64,000 bases of DNA from Streptomyces sp. CB09001 (GTDB taxonomy: Bacteria > Actinomycetota > Actinomycetes > Streptomycetales > Streptomycetaceae): NCBI RefSeq assembly GCF_003369795.1, contig NZ_CP026730.1, forward strand, positions 4,145,001 through 4,209,000. The letters run 5' to 3'. Each line of letters opens with the position of its first letter. The stretch's first letter is position 1. Below, in pieces: positions 1-7,316 of this stretch. The notes under the pieces are model-generated. The model saw nothing but the letters and a program-made list of their open reading frames with translations, was not told the DNA's origin and did no database searches. Both the position numbers and the translations under genes were made by a program.

Positions 1-359
1 CCGGGCCCACCCTCAGGGACAACCGCGCGGTGACCGCGATGGCCCGCCTGCTCCTGCACCCGCACATCCCCAACATCCAGACAAGTTGGGTGAAACTGGG
101 CACGGAGGGTGCGGCGGAGATGCTCCGCTCCGGCGCCAACGACCTGGGCGGCACCCTCATGGAGGAGACGATCTCCCGCATGGCGGGCTCGTCCTACGGG
201 TCGTACAAGTCGGTCAAGGACCTGATCGCGGTCGCGGACGCGGCGGACCGCCCGGCGAAGCCGCGCACCACCCTCTACGGCCCGGTCCCCGAGGAGCGGC
301 AGCGGGCGGCGCGGGACTCGGACGGACACCTGCCGGAGCTGCTGCCGGTCCTGGACTAG
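1..359 (+). CDS. fbiC: FbiC (FO synthase), C-terminal fragment
   Basis: The reading frame is open from the left edge and ends at TAG 357-359, giving about 118 C-terminal residues of a longer protein. The segment NIQTSWVKLG, then GANDLGGTLMEETISR and AGSSYG, is typical of the CofH half of FbiC, a radical-SAM enzyme that makes FO, the deazaflavin precursor of coenzyme F420, from tyrosine and a pyrimidine intermediate. The radical-SAM CX3CX2C motifs lie outside the window. MqnC and MqnE are related, but the GGTLMEETISR form and the RPAKPRTTLYG tail fit FbiC better. Identity is by recalled family pattern only. Confidence 0.85.
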   Translation, partial: GPTLRDNRAVTAMARLLLHPHIPNIQTSWVKLGTEGAAEMLRSGANDLGGTLMEETISRMAGSSYGSYKSVKDLIAVADAADRPAKPRTTLYGPVPEERQRAARDSDGHLPELLPVLD

Positions 360-450
360 AGGGCTCGCGCTTCGGGAGTGCGGCGGGCGCGCAGTACGAT
401 GATCGGGCCCCCGGTGTGTCGTGTCGGGGTTCTCGTAGCTGAGGAGATGC

Positions 451-1020
451 GTGCCCGTGCCTGCCCTACTTCCCTCATGGGCGTGGGTCTCCGGTCTGAC
501 CGTGGGCGCGATCGCGGCGGTGACCGTCCTGGCCGTGCAGGCGGACCAGGGGCCCCACCCCACCGCCGTGGCGACGAAGCCGAAGCCGTCGGCGTCGGCG
601 GAGGCGCACCCCACGCCGAAGGAGACCGCGCCGGCCCCGGTGCCGGAGGGCTCCGGCACCGGGCGGCGCGTCGTCTACTCGGTGGGCCAGGACCGGGTGT
701 GGCTGGTCGACGCCAGCGACGCCACCCGGCGCTCCTTCAAGGTGTGGCCGGGCACGGTCGACCCCGACCCCGGCAAGTACAGCGTCGGCACCCGCCGCCA
801 GGACCCGACGACGGGCTCCGACGGGGTCCGGGTCGAGCAGATCATGTACTTCACCCAGGAGGGCGGCGTCTGGGTCGCCTTCTCCAACGCCGTGGACGGC
901 TCCTCGCCGCCGCCGCCCGCCGACGGCGCCAAGACCGGCGGCATACGGCTGCCCAAGGCGGACGGCGACGCGCTCTGGGAGTTCGGCACGTCCGGCACGA
1001 CGGTCACTGTGGTCTCGTAG
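451..1020 (+). CDS. Membrane-anchored or secreted protein, L,D-transpeptidase-like fold without catalytic Cys
   Basis: The 189-residue protein starts at GTG 451 behind GAGGAG at 441-446. Residues 8-29 form one hydrophobic segment, an anchor or signal. A Pro/Ser/Thr/Ala-rich linker runs to about residue 68. The globular part has RRVVYSVGQDRVWLVD, which resembles the first strands of YkuD/L,D-transpeptidase domains. No cysteine occurs anywhere in the protein and the SHGCxR active-site motif is absent. If the resemblance is real it is a non-catalytic wall-associated domain. The fold assignment is inference; function unknown. It ends 1 nt before the convergent DUF2165 gene. Confidence 0.6.
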   Translation: MPVPALLPSWAWVSGLTVGAIAAVTVLAVQADQGPHPTAVATKPKPSASAEAHPTPKETAPAPVPEGSGTGRRVVYSVGQDRVWLVDASDATRRSFKVWPGTVDPDPGKYSVGTRRQDPTTGSDGVRVEQIMYFTQEGGVWVAFSNAVDGSSPPPPADGAKTGGIRLPKADGDALWEFGTSGTTVTVVS

Positions 1021-1037
1021 GTCACTGTGGTTTCGTG
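1002..1037. repeat. 18-bp tandem duplication across convergent gene ends
   Basis: Two 18-bp copies (1002-1019 and 1020-1037) differ at two positions. They straddle the stop codons of the convergent secreted-protein and DUF2165 genes, so the last codons of both lie in the duplication. Confidence 0.7.
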
Positions 1038-1531
1038 GCTTCCGCCTCGCCGGACGGCAGGTGCGCCACGATCAGCACGACGCCGCTGAACAGGAGCACC
1101 CGGGTCGCCGCGTCCAGCCCGTTCCAGTCCTCGGACTGCCACATCGCGAACCACTCCCCGCCGATCGCGAGGAACCCGGCGCCGAAGAGCAGCATCAGCA
1201 TGAGCGTGCCGTAGGTGGTGAAGCGCCGTGCGGGAGCGTGCTGCCGGCGTATCCAGAGCCAGGTCGCCCAGATCAGCACGAGCGCGGCGGCGGTCTCCCA
1301 CACGATGATCGCCACGTAGGCGGTGTCCTGGAGCCCCTTGCTCGTGATCGCCCGCCACATCAGGTCGTCGTCCTTGAACGTCGTGTCCATCGCGAGGACG
1401 TGATGCACGTACTGCTGGTTGTTGTCGAAGTCGGTGATGTTCCCGAGGGCCACGAGGGCGATGTAGAGGGCGAGGACCGCGGTGAGCACGGTGGAGGCGA
1501 GTAAAAGGGTGCTGCGGGGGATGTTGGCCAT
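1022..1531 (-). CDS. DUF2165 family small integral membrane protein
   Basis: The 169-residue protein begins at ATG 1531 with AGGGAT about 11 nt upstream. Four hydrophobic helices are visible at about residues 8-30, 72-94, 104-125 and 140-158. Conserved DUF2165 features include the loop with NNQQYVHHVLAMD after helix 1 and GGEWFAMWQS between helices 3 and 4. The family has no established function. The gene is convergent with the secreted-protein gene and apparently monocistronic. Confidence 0.75.
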   Translation of the reverse strand: MANIPRSTLLLASTVLTAVLALYIALVALGNITDFDNNQQYVHHVLAMDTTFKDDDLMWRAITSKGLQDTAYVAIIVWETAAALVLIWATWLWIRRQHAPARRFTTYGTLMLMLLFGAGFLAIGGEWFAMWQSEDWNGLDAATRVLLFSGVVLIVAHLPSGEAEATKPQ

Positions 1532-1552
1532 GGCAGCACTATCCCTGAACCG

Positions 1553-1744
1553 CTACACCTGCCTGTTGGTGAACGTCAGGAACGAGGTCCAGGAGGCGTC
1601 GGTGAAGGAGAGGCGGGCGGCCTCGGGGTTCTTGGAGTCGCGGACGTGGACGGTTGGGTCGACGGAGGCTATGGCGACCTCCACGCACTCAGGGCCGTCG
1701 TTGCTGCTGTAGCTGCTCTTGAACCACTCCAGGGCGGAGGTCAT
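1553..1744 (-). CDS. DUF397 protein, partner of the upstream XRE regulator
   Basis: The 63-residue protein has the usual DUF397 layout: WFKSSYSSNDGPECVEVA, then VHVRDSKNP and a C-terminal FTDASWTSFL segment. It starts at ATG 1744, inside an ATGA overlap with the stop of the upstream XRE gene, so translation is probably coupled. DUF397 proteins in Streptomyces are encoded beside XRE/DUF5753 regulators and modulate them (BldB and Scr2 are relatives). It is likely a small cytoplasmic co-regulator. Its target is unknown. Confidence 0.85.
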   Translation of the reverse strand: MTSALEWFKSSYSSNDGPECVEVAIASVDPTVHVRDSKNPEAARLSFTDASWTSFLTFTNRQV

Positions 1745-2553
1745 GTCTCTTCTCCCATGACTTTCTCGATGAAGGCGAGTGACTCGCGGGGCGTGAGTGC
1801 CTGTGCCCGGATGATCCCATAGCGCAAGTCCAGGGTCTGGACCTCGTGTGGATCAGTGATGACTCGGTTGTGCAGCTGAGCTTCCGAGTGGCCGAACGCC
1901 TTGCCACCCCGCAGTTTCAACAGTTGCAGCGACCCGGCCATCCCCGCGTGGTCCTCGCGGTCCGTCGGCATGACCTGGATCTCGACATGCCTCAACCTTC
2001 CGACCTCCAACAGGTGTTCGAGCTGTTGTCGGAGCACCATTCTGCCTCCGAGCGGGCGCCGTAGCGTCACCTCTTCCTGGACAAAGGTGAGCTGGGCGTG
2101 GGGAACACGCTCGAAGACGACCTTCCGTGCCATGCGGGCGGAGACGTAGCGGTCGACCTCCTCCTCCGTGAACGCGGGACGGCGCATCACGTACAACGCG
2201 CGGGCGTACTCGGGCGTCTGCAACAGCCCGTGGATGTGGTGGCCCGCGTAGGCACCCAGTTCGACCGCCTCGTCCTCCAGCTTGGCCAGGTCCCGCACCT
2301 TCTTCGGATAGCGGGCCTTCTCCACGTCCTCCTTCATGGTCGCGAGCTTCCCGCCCGCGCCCAGCACCTCGTCGGCCTTGTCCAGGAAGTCCGGCTTGGG
2401 CACGCGTCGCCCTCGCTCGACCGACGACACCATCTCCTCGCCGTAGCCGATGGCGGCGCCCAGTTCCGCCTGCCGTAGCCCGGCGGCCTCGCGCCACATC
2501 TTGATCTGCCGCCCGACCGTCCTGAGCACGGCCGTGGTCTCCTCGTCCTCCAT
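1741..2553 (-). CDS. XRE-family HTH regulator with DUF5753 domain
   Basis: I chose ATG 2553 because AGGAGGGG lies just upstream; the frame stays open further 5' but without a binding site. The 270-residue protein has an N-terminal HTH (about residues 10-65, with LRQAELGAAIGYGEEMVSSVERG) and a C-terminal DUF5753 domain (about 95-265, with HIHGLLQTPEYARAL and the AHTGMAG-like segment DHAGMAGSLQLL). Such proteins are DNA-binding regulators paired with DUF397 partners. It is followed by DUF397 in a 4-nt overlap and is divergent from an RsbW-like ATPase, a recurrent Streptomyces arrangement. Confidence 0.9.
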   Translation of the reverse strand: MEDEETTAVLRTVGRQIKMWREAAGLRQAELGAAIGYGEEMVSSVERGRRVPKPDFLDKADEVLGAGGKLATMKEDVEKARYPKKVRDLAKLEDEAVELGAYAGHHIHGLLQTPEYARALYVMRRPAFTEEEVDRYVSARMARKVVFERVPHAQLTFVQEEVTLRRPLGGRMVLRQQLEHLLEVGRLRHVEIQVMPTDREDHAGMAGSLQLLKLRGGKAFGHSEAQLHNRVITDPHEVQTLDLRYGIIRAQALTPRESLAFIEKVMGEET

Positions 2554-2568
2554 GTCTTCCCCTCCTGG

Positions 2569-2583
2569 CGTACGAGACGTACG
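2569..2583. promoter_or_regulatory. Paired CGTACG palindromes upstream of the XRE gene
   Basis: Two CGTACG hexamers (2569-2574 and 2578-2583) sit 3 nt apart, 16 nt upstream of the XRE start codon and in the divergent intergenic region. The spacing and symmetry suit a regulator-binding site, perhaps autoregulatory. Inference only. Confidence 0.35.
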
Positions 2584-2666
2584 ACCACGGCGGGCATCCG
2601 GACAGTCACGCTCGGTACCGAGGTCGTTGCTGTTCAGCGTAGGGACGGACGGCCACGCTGGGTGAC

Positions 2667-3101
2667 GTGATGGAGGAAATGGCCCTGCGCGGCAGCATGA
2701 ACGCACCTCAGTTCGCAGTCCAGTTGTCCGCGACGCGGCGAGGTGCCCGGCTCGCGCGCCTGCTCACCGAACGCCAACTCGACGACTGGTCCGTGCCGTC
2801 GGGGGAGGCGGTGCAGGTGGTCGCCGAGCTGGCGGCGAACGCGGTGCTGCACGGCCGGGTGCCGGGGCGGGACTTCCGGCTGACCCTGCGCCTGTTCCCC
2901 GGCGGCACCCTTCGGGTCGAGGTCACGGACGCCCGGGGCGACCGGGTCCCGTGTCTCCCCGACCCGGCCGCCGACGAGGAGGAGTGCGGACGCGGACTGC
3001 GCATCGTGGCCGCGTACGCGGACCGTTGGGGCGTCGATGCGGGACCGGCTCCCGCGAAGACCGTCTGGGCCGAACTGGTACCGGGTCGTGGCCGGACGTG
3101 A
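2667..3101 (+). CDS. RsbW-like ATP-binding protein (HATPase_c, anti-sigma-type kinase fold)
   Basis: About 144 residues, starting GTG 2667; ATG 2679 or 2697 are possible starts because no binding site is decisive. The GHKL ATPase N-box is visible in VAELAANAVLHG, followed by VEVTDARGD (the D-x-G/G1-like box) and GRGLRIVAAYADRWG (G2-like). This is the short single-domain type related to SpoIIAB/RsbW, common in Streptomyces and often beside XRE/DUF397 pairs. It could be an anti-sigma kinase or a phosphorelay ATPase; no sigma or anti-anti-sigma gene is adjacent. Divergent from the XRE/DUF397 operon. Confidence 0.85.
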   Translation: MMEEMALRGSMNAPQFAVQLSATRRGARLARLLTERQLDDWSVPSGEAVQVVAELAANAVLHGRVPGRDFRLTLRLFPGGTLRVEVTDARGDRVPCLPDPAADEEECGRGLRIVAAYADRWGVDAGPAPAKTVWAELVPGRGRT

Positions 3102-3326
3102 CCCGATCGGGCGCGACGCCAAAGACCAAAGAACCGGGGAAAGAACCGAACCCACCCCTGCCGTCGCCGCTCGTCACCCTCCGGAGTGAACATCGACAAC
3201 TCGGCTGGCGTGGCGCGGCGTTCATGGTGCAGCGTCAGCCGCAGCAGACCCCGACATGATTCGGCCCCCGCCGGGAATAGCGTCCCACTGCGAGGGCCTG
3301 ATCACCGAGGAAGTGGACCCTTCCTG

Positions 3327-4172
3327 ATGACTGAGCAGAAGCCTAGCGCGCCCTCGCACCCCGTGTCCCGCCGTCACCCCGGTGGTGTCGAGCACGAGAA
3401 CCATCCCCACCACGACCACTTCACCGTGGTCGGCAATCATCTCCTCCAGCATCCCGAGCTGTCCCTGACGGCGATCGGACTGGCCGTCCACATCCAGTCG
3501 CTGCCCGCCGGGACACCGGTCGGGATCAAATCGCTGGCGGGCAAGTTCCCCGAGGGCGAGATCCGGATCGCCGCCGCCCTGCGGGAGTTGGAAGAGCACG
3601 GCTACCTCGCACGCACCAAGGAGCGTCTTCAATCGGGGCGAGTCGTGACCCGGACGGTCTCCCGCAACAAGCCCCGCGCCGCCTTCGCGATGGCGGCGCA
3701 GCCCGCCCGGCCGGTCGTCGGCGAGCCGCCCTTCCCGGTCCCCGGCCCGGTGATGGATGCCCCGGTGACGGAACAGGCGGCGGACCCGGTGGCGAATCCG
3801 GTGGCGACGGAACTGCTCGCCCGTCTCCGGGTGCACGACTCACGCCTGCTCCTGACCGAGCGCGACGTCCGGCGCCTCGCCCCCGCCGTCGTGGCCTGGC
3901 TGGAGCGCGGCGTACCGCCGACCGCCGTGGAACGGACGCTGACGGCCGGGCTGCCCCAGGAGCCGATCCGTCACCCGGCGGCCTTCCTGGAACGCCGTCT
4001 CACCTCGGACCTTCCCCCGGCCCTGCCCGCACCCCGCACTCCCGCTCCCGGCCTGCGCCGCCCCGACCCCCTCCAGACCTGCGACGGCTGCGAACGCGCC
4101 TTCCGTGCCGCGCGACCGGGCCGCTGCCGTGACTGCCGCCAGAGCCCCCTCCCGGCGCAGGTGGCTGCGTAA
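3327..4172 (+). CDS. Helix-turn-helix protein with C-terminal Cys-knuckle
   Basis: I selected ATG 3327, with GAGGAAG about 13 nt upstream; an earlier in-frame ATG at 3186 lacks support. The 281-residue protein has a winged-HTH-like region at about residues 30-95 (NHLLQHPELSLTAIGLAVHIQ to LRELEEHGYLART), resembling replication-initiator or plasmid-type HTH domains. A variable middle follows, then a possible metal knuckle CDGCERAF...CRDC near the C terminus. The role is unknown; DNA binding is likely. Monocistronic, between divergent/convergent neighbours. Confidence 0.7.
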   Translation: MTEQKPSAPSHPVSRRHPGGVEHENHPHHDHFTVVGNHLLQHPELSLTAIGLAVHIQSLPAGTPVGIKSLAGKFPEGEIRIAAALRELEEHGYLARTKERLQSGRVVTRTVSRNKPRAAFAMAAQPARPVVGEPPFPVPGPVMDAPVTEQAADPVANPVATELLARLRVHDSRLLLTERDVRRLAPAVVAWLERGVPPTAVERTLTAGLPQEPIRHPAAFLERRLTSDLPPALPAPRTPAPGLRRPDPLQTCDGCERAFRAARPGRCRDCRQSPLPAQVAA

Positions 4173-4219
4173 AGGCGTGGGCCCGGCTCCCCGGGTCACC
4201 AGGACGAGCGCGGTCGCGT

Positions 4220-5434
4220 TCACTCGCAGACCGCTGTGTCCACCACGTCGAAGACGTGCTGGTGGGCCGCCATCATGTCGGCCGGCTCGGCGGCCACCGA
4301 ACTGGACAGGGCCGTCGTCGCCACTGTGGCCGCGCGGCCGTCCTGCGTGGCGCCGCCGTAGGTCTCGTAGCCGTGGATGGAGCCGCCGTGACCCCACAGC
4401 TCGACGCCGCAGGACAGGGGAGTGCGGAAGAGGCCCAGGCCGTAGCCGGTACCGGGCGCGGGAGCGCCCTCGGTGACCGGGACCGTGGTCTGCATCTCCT
4501 TCAGCTCGGCGGCCTCCAGGACCTTGCCGTCGAGCAGGGCGGAGAAGAAGCGGTTGAGGTCGCGCGGGGTGGTGACGAGCTGTCCGGCGGCCCAGGCCTG
4601 GGACGGGTCGAGGCGGGTGATGTCCTCCAACGGCGCGCCGGGGGTGGCGGCGGCGTAGCCCTTGGGGTGGGCGCCCCGGATGCCGCGCTCGCCGATGCCC
4701 GGCCAGTAGGTGTCCTTCAGACCGAGGGGGCGGATGATCCGGTCGGTGATCTCCTCGCCGAAGGGGCGGCCCGTGACCTTCTCGACGAGCAGGCCCGCCA
4801 GGACGTAGTTGGTGTTGCTGTACTGCCACTTCGCGCCCGGCTCGAACGCCGCCTTCTGGCTCAGGGCGAGGTCGATCAGGTCACGCGGGTTGTAGTACGT
4901 GTCGCGGACCTCGAACGGGTCCAGGCCCAGCGTCTGGACGTAGTCGGGCAGGCCGCTGGTGTGCTGGAGCAGGTTGCGCACGGTGATCCGGCCGCCGTCG
5001 ATGCCGTCGCCGTGCACGAGGCCCGGCAGGTACGTCTCGATCGGCTCGTCCAGCTTCACCTTGCCCTCGCCGACCAGCTGGAGCACGACCGCCGCGGTGA
5101 ACGCCTTGGTGTTGCTGCCCGCCCTGACCTGGCCGTTGACCGGCACGGACGCGCCGGTCGCCAGGTCGCCGGTGCCCGCCGTGTAGTCGCGGACGCGTCC
5201 GTCACGTCCCTGGTCGGCGACCAGTGCGGCGGGGAAACCGTCCTCGCGGACCAGGTCCTTCGCGCCCTCGAGGACGGCGCCGCGATGACCGGGGTGGCCC
5301 GGGGTGCCGTAGGCCAGGGAACCGGTCGCGGCGAGGCCGCCGCCCAGGACCGCGAGCGCGGCGACCACCGACAGCACGCGCCCGCGCTGCTTCCTCGGCT
5401 TGGACGGGACGGAGGCGGCAAGACGAACGGACAC
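4220..5434 (-). CDS. Secreted serine hydrolase, beta-lactamase/D-Ala-D-Ala carboxypeptidase fold (S12-like)
   Basis: Start GTG 5434 is supported by GGAAGG upstream. The 404-residue protein has a signal peptide with basic N terminus and hydrophobic core (about residues 18-45). The class C beta-lactamase motifs are intact: SNTK (SxxK nucleophile motif), YSNTNY (YxN) and GHGGSIHGY (HxG). Members act outside the cell as D-aminopeptidases, DD-carboxypeptidases or esterases, and motifs alone do not separate these. It is a single gene; the region upstream to 5667 is the divergent promoter region shared with the ADP-ribosylglycohydrolase-like gene. Confidence 0.85.
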   Translation of the reverse strand: MSVRLAASVPSKPRKQRGRVLSVVAALAVLGGGLAATGSLAYGTPGHPGHRGAVLEGAKDLVREDGFPAALVADQGRDGRVRDYTAGTGDLATGASVPVNGQVRAGSNTKAFTAAVVLQLVGEGKVKLDEPIETYLPGLVHGDGIDGGRITVRNLLQHTSGLPDYVQTLGLDPFEVRDTYYNPRDLIDLALSQKAAFEPGAKWQYSNTNYVLAGLLVEKVTGRPFGEEITDRIIRPLGLKDTYWPGIGERGIRGAHPKGYAAATPGAPLEDITRLDPSQAWAAGQLVTTPRDLNRFFSALLDGKVLEAAELKEMQTTVPVTEGAPAPGTGYGLGLFRTPLSCGVELWGHGGSIHGYETYGGATQDGRAATVATTALSSSVAAEPADMMAAHQHVFDVVDTAVCE

Positions 5435-5667
5435 GGGGTTTCCTTCCAACAAGGCTGCTCTCGGAACGCCTTGAGCCTTTCGCGAACCGGCCGCCCGCTC
5501 GATGGGGCCAGGCGGCGGAACAGGGGTGTACCTACCTCCACCCCGGCCGTGAGCGTTTCCACACCGATCCCGCCCGCCCGGGCCCTGAACCGACCGTCTC
5601 CGTTCGCATACAGTGCTGGACGTCGTACGTACGGACAGTGGTGTGGACGGTGCCGAGGGAGGTCCAG

Positions 5668-6783
5668 GTGGGCGGGACAGCCGGTGCCGTCTGGGGGCGG
5701 GCCGAGCAGCAGGACTTCCGCAGCCGGGTGCGCGGGACGCTGCTCGGTGTGGCCGTCGGTGACGCCCTCGGCTCACCCGTCGACGGTCTCGCCCTCGACG
5801 CGATCCGGGAGGCGCACGGCCCCGAAGGGCTGGCCGACCTGGCCGCCGCCCACGGCCGGCGGGGTGCCGTCACCCACCTCACCCAGCTCACCCTGTTCTC
5901 GGTCGACGGGCTGATCCGGGCCCAGGTGCGACGCGACACAGGCGCCTGGCATCCGCCGACCGACCTGCACCGGGCCTACCGGCGCTGGGTCGCCACCCAG
6001 CGCGACTGGGGGCCCGACCTGCGGCGCAAGGACGACGGCTGGCTGGCCCACGAGGAGTGGCTCTACGTCCGCCGGGACGCCCCGCGCGCGCTGCTGCTCG
6101 GTCTCGGCGACGAGACGATGGGTACCCCCGAGGCGCCCAAGAACCCCGGCGAGCGCGGCCCGGAGGCCGCCGCCCGCTCGGCGCCGTTCGGGCTCCTGGT
6201 CGGCTGGGAGCCGCAGTTGGTCGCCCAGCTCGCCGTGGAGTGCGCGGCGCAGACCCATGGCCACCCCACCGGCTACCTGGCGGCGGGCGCGTACGCCGTG
6301 ATCGTGCACGGGCTGGCGCGCGGCGAGAGCCTGGACGCCGCCGTGCAGCGGACCCTGGCGCTGCTCGTCGCCCGGCCGGGGCACGAGCCCGTGACGGACG
6401 CCCTGCAGCACGCGCTGGGCGCCGTACGGCAGGGGCTGCCGACCCCGGCCCGGGTGACCGGGCTGATCGGCGCGGGCACGGCGGAGGGCCTGGTCGCCGC
6501 CGCCGTGTACTGCGCCCTCGTCGGCGAGGACGTACGGCACGGGCTGCGGCTCGCCGTGAACCACGACGGCGCCTCGGCGGCGGCCGGCGCCCTGACCGGC
6601 GGCCTGCTCGGCGCGCTGCACGGCGAGACGGCGCTGCCCCCGGCCTGGCTGGCCGAACTGGAGGGCCGCCCGACCGTCCTGGAACTGGCCGACGACTTCG
6701 CCATGGAGATGACCCAGGGCCCCGCCCTGCACGGACCGGCGGGCTCGTCCCCCGGCTGGCTGACCAGGTATCCGCGGGGATAG
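5668..6783 (+). CDS. ADP-ribosylglycohydrolase-fold protein with lost metal ligands
   Basis: I chose GTG 5668 because GAGGGAGG lies 5 nt upstream; about 371 residues. The fold is recognisable from RGTLLGVAVGDALGSPVD at the start, GRRGAVTHLTQLTLFSVDGLIRA, and LAVNHDGASAAAGALTGG near the end. In active DraG/ARH enzymes these three places carry the dinuclear Mg/Mn ligands: GDAxG, TDDT and SGDSDST. Here only the first is kept; TDDT has become THLT and GDSDST has become GASAAA. It therefore probably cannot hydrolyse ADP-ribose and may bind it or act as a regulator. The gene stands alone. Confidence 0.8.
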   Translation: MGGTAGAVWGRAEQQDFRSRVRGTLLGVAVGDALGSPVDGLALDAIREAHGPEGLADLAAAHGRRGAVTHLTQLTLFSVDGLIRAQVRRDTGAWHPPTDLHRAYRRWVATQRDWGPDLRRKDDGWLAHEEWLYVRRDAPRALLLGLGDETMGTPEAPKNPGERGPEAAARSAPFGLLVGWEPQLVAQLAVECAAQTHGHPTGYLAAGAYAVIVHGLARGESLDAAVQRTLALLVARPGHEPVTDALQHALGAVRQGLPTPARVTGLIGAGTAEGLVAAAVYCALVGEDVRHGLRLAVNHDGASAAAGALTGGLLGALHGETALPPAWLAELEGRPTVLELADDFAMEMTQGPALHGPAGSSPGWLTRYPRG

Positions 6784-6835
6784 CGGTCACGTTTCGAGAA
6801 GCGGTGGCCCGTGGGCCCCGGCTAGCGTGGCAGCC

Positions 6836-7246
6836 ATGGACATCAGCATTCACACCACCGTTCTCCCGCACGACGACCCGGACGCGTCCCTGGCCTTCTA
6901 CCGGGACGTCCTCGGCTTCGAGGTCCGCAAGGACGTCGGGAACGGCAAGATGCGCTGGATCACGGTCGGACCGGCCGACCAGCCGGACGTCTCGCTGCTC
7001 CTGTCGCCGCCCGCCGTGGACCCCGGCATCACCGACCCCGAGCGCCGCACCATCGCCGAGATGATGGCCAAGGGCACCTACGGGTGGATCCTCTTGGCCA
7101 CCGAGGACCTCGACGGCACCTTCGAGAAGGTCCGCGCCGGGAACACCGAGATCGTCCAGGAGCCGACCGAGCAGCCGTACGGCATCCGGGACTGCGCCTT
7201 CCGTGACCCGGCCGGCAACCAGATCCGCATCCAGGAACTGCGCTGA
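6836..7246 (+). CDS. VOC-family (glyoxalase/bleomycin-resistance fold) protein
   Basis: The 136-residue protein from ATG 6836 begins SIHTTVLPHDDPDASLAFYRDVLGFEVRKDV, the classic first betaalphabeta-betabetabeta module, and ends with a second module DCAFRDPAGNQIRIQEL. Members are metal-dependent lyases, dioxygenases or binding proteins; the substrate cannot be told. The ribosome binding site is weak; a GTG three codons upstream is a possible start. Convergent with the symporter gene across a perfect hairpin. Confidence 0.85.
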   Translation: MDISIHTTVLPHDDPDASLAFYRDVLGFEVRKDVGNGKMRWITVGPADQPDVSLLLSPPAVDPGITDPERRTIAEMMAKGTYGWILLATEDLDGTFEKVRAGNTEIVQEPTEQPYGIRDCAFRDPAGNQIRIQELR

Positions 7247-7252
7247 ACCGGA

Positions 7253-7284
7253 CGGCCGGTGACCAGGACCGTGGTCACCGGCCG
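7253..7284. terminator. Bidirectional intrinsic terminator
   Basis: A perfect 13-bp stem (7253-7265 with 7272-7284) closes a 6-nt loop between the convergent VOC and symporter genes. No T-tract follows, which is usual in Streptomyces. Confidence 0.75.
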
Positions 7285-7316
7285 AGCGCCCTTCCCCCGG
7301 CGGGTCCTGGCTGCCC

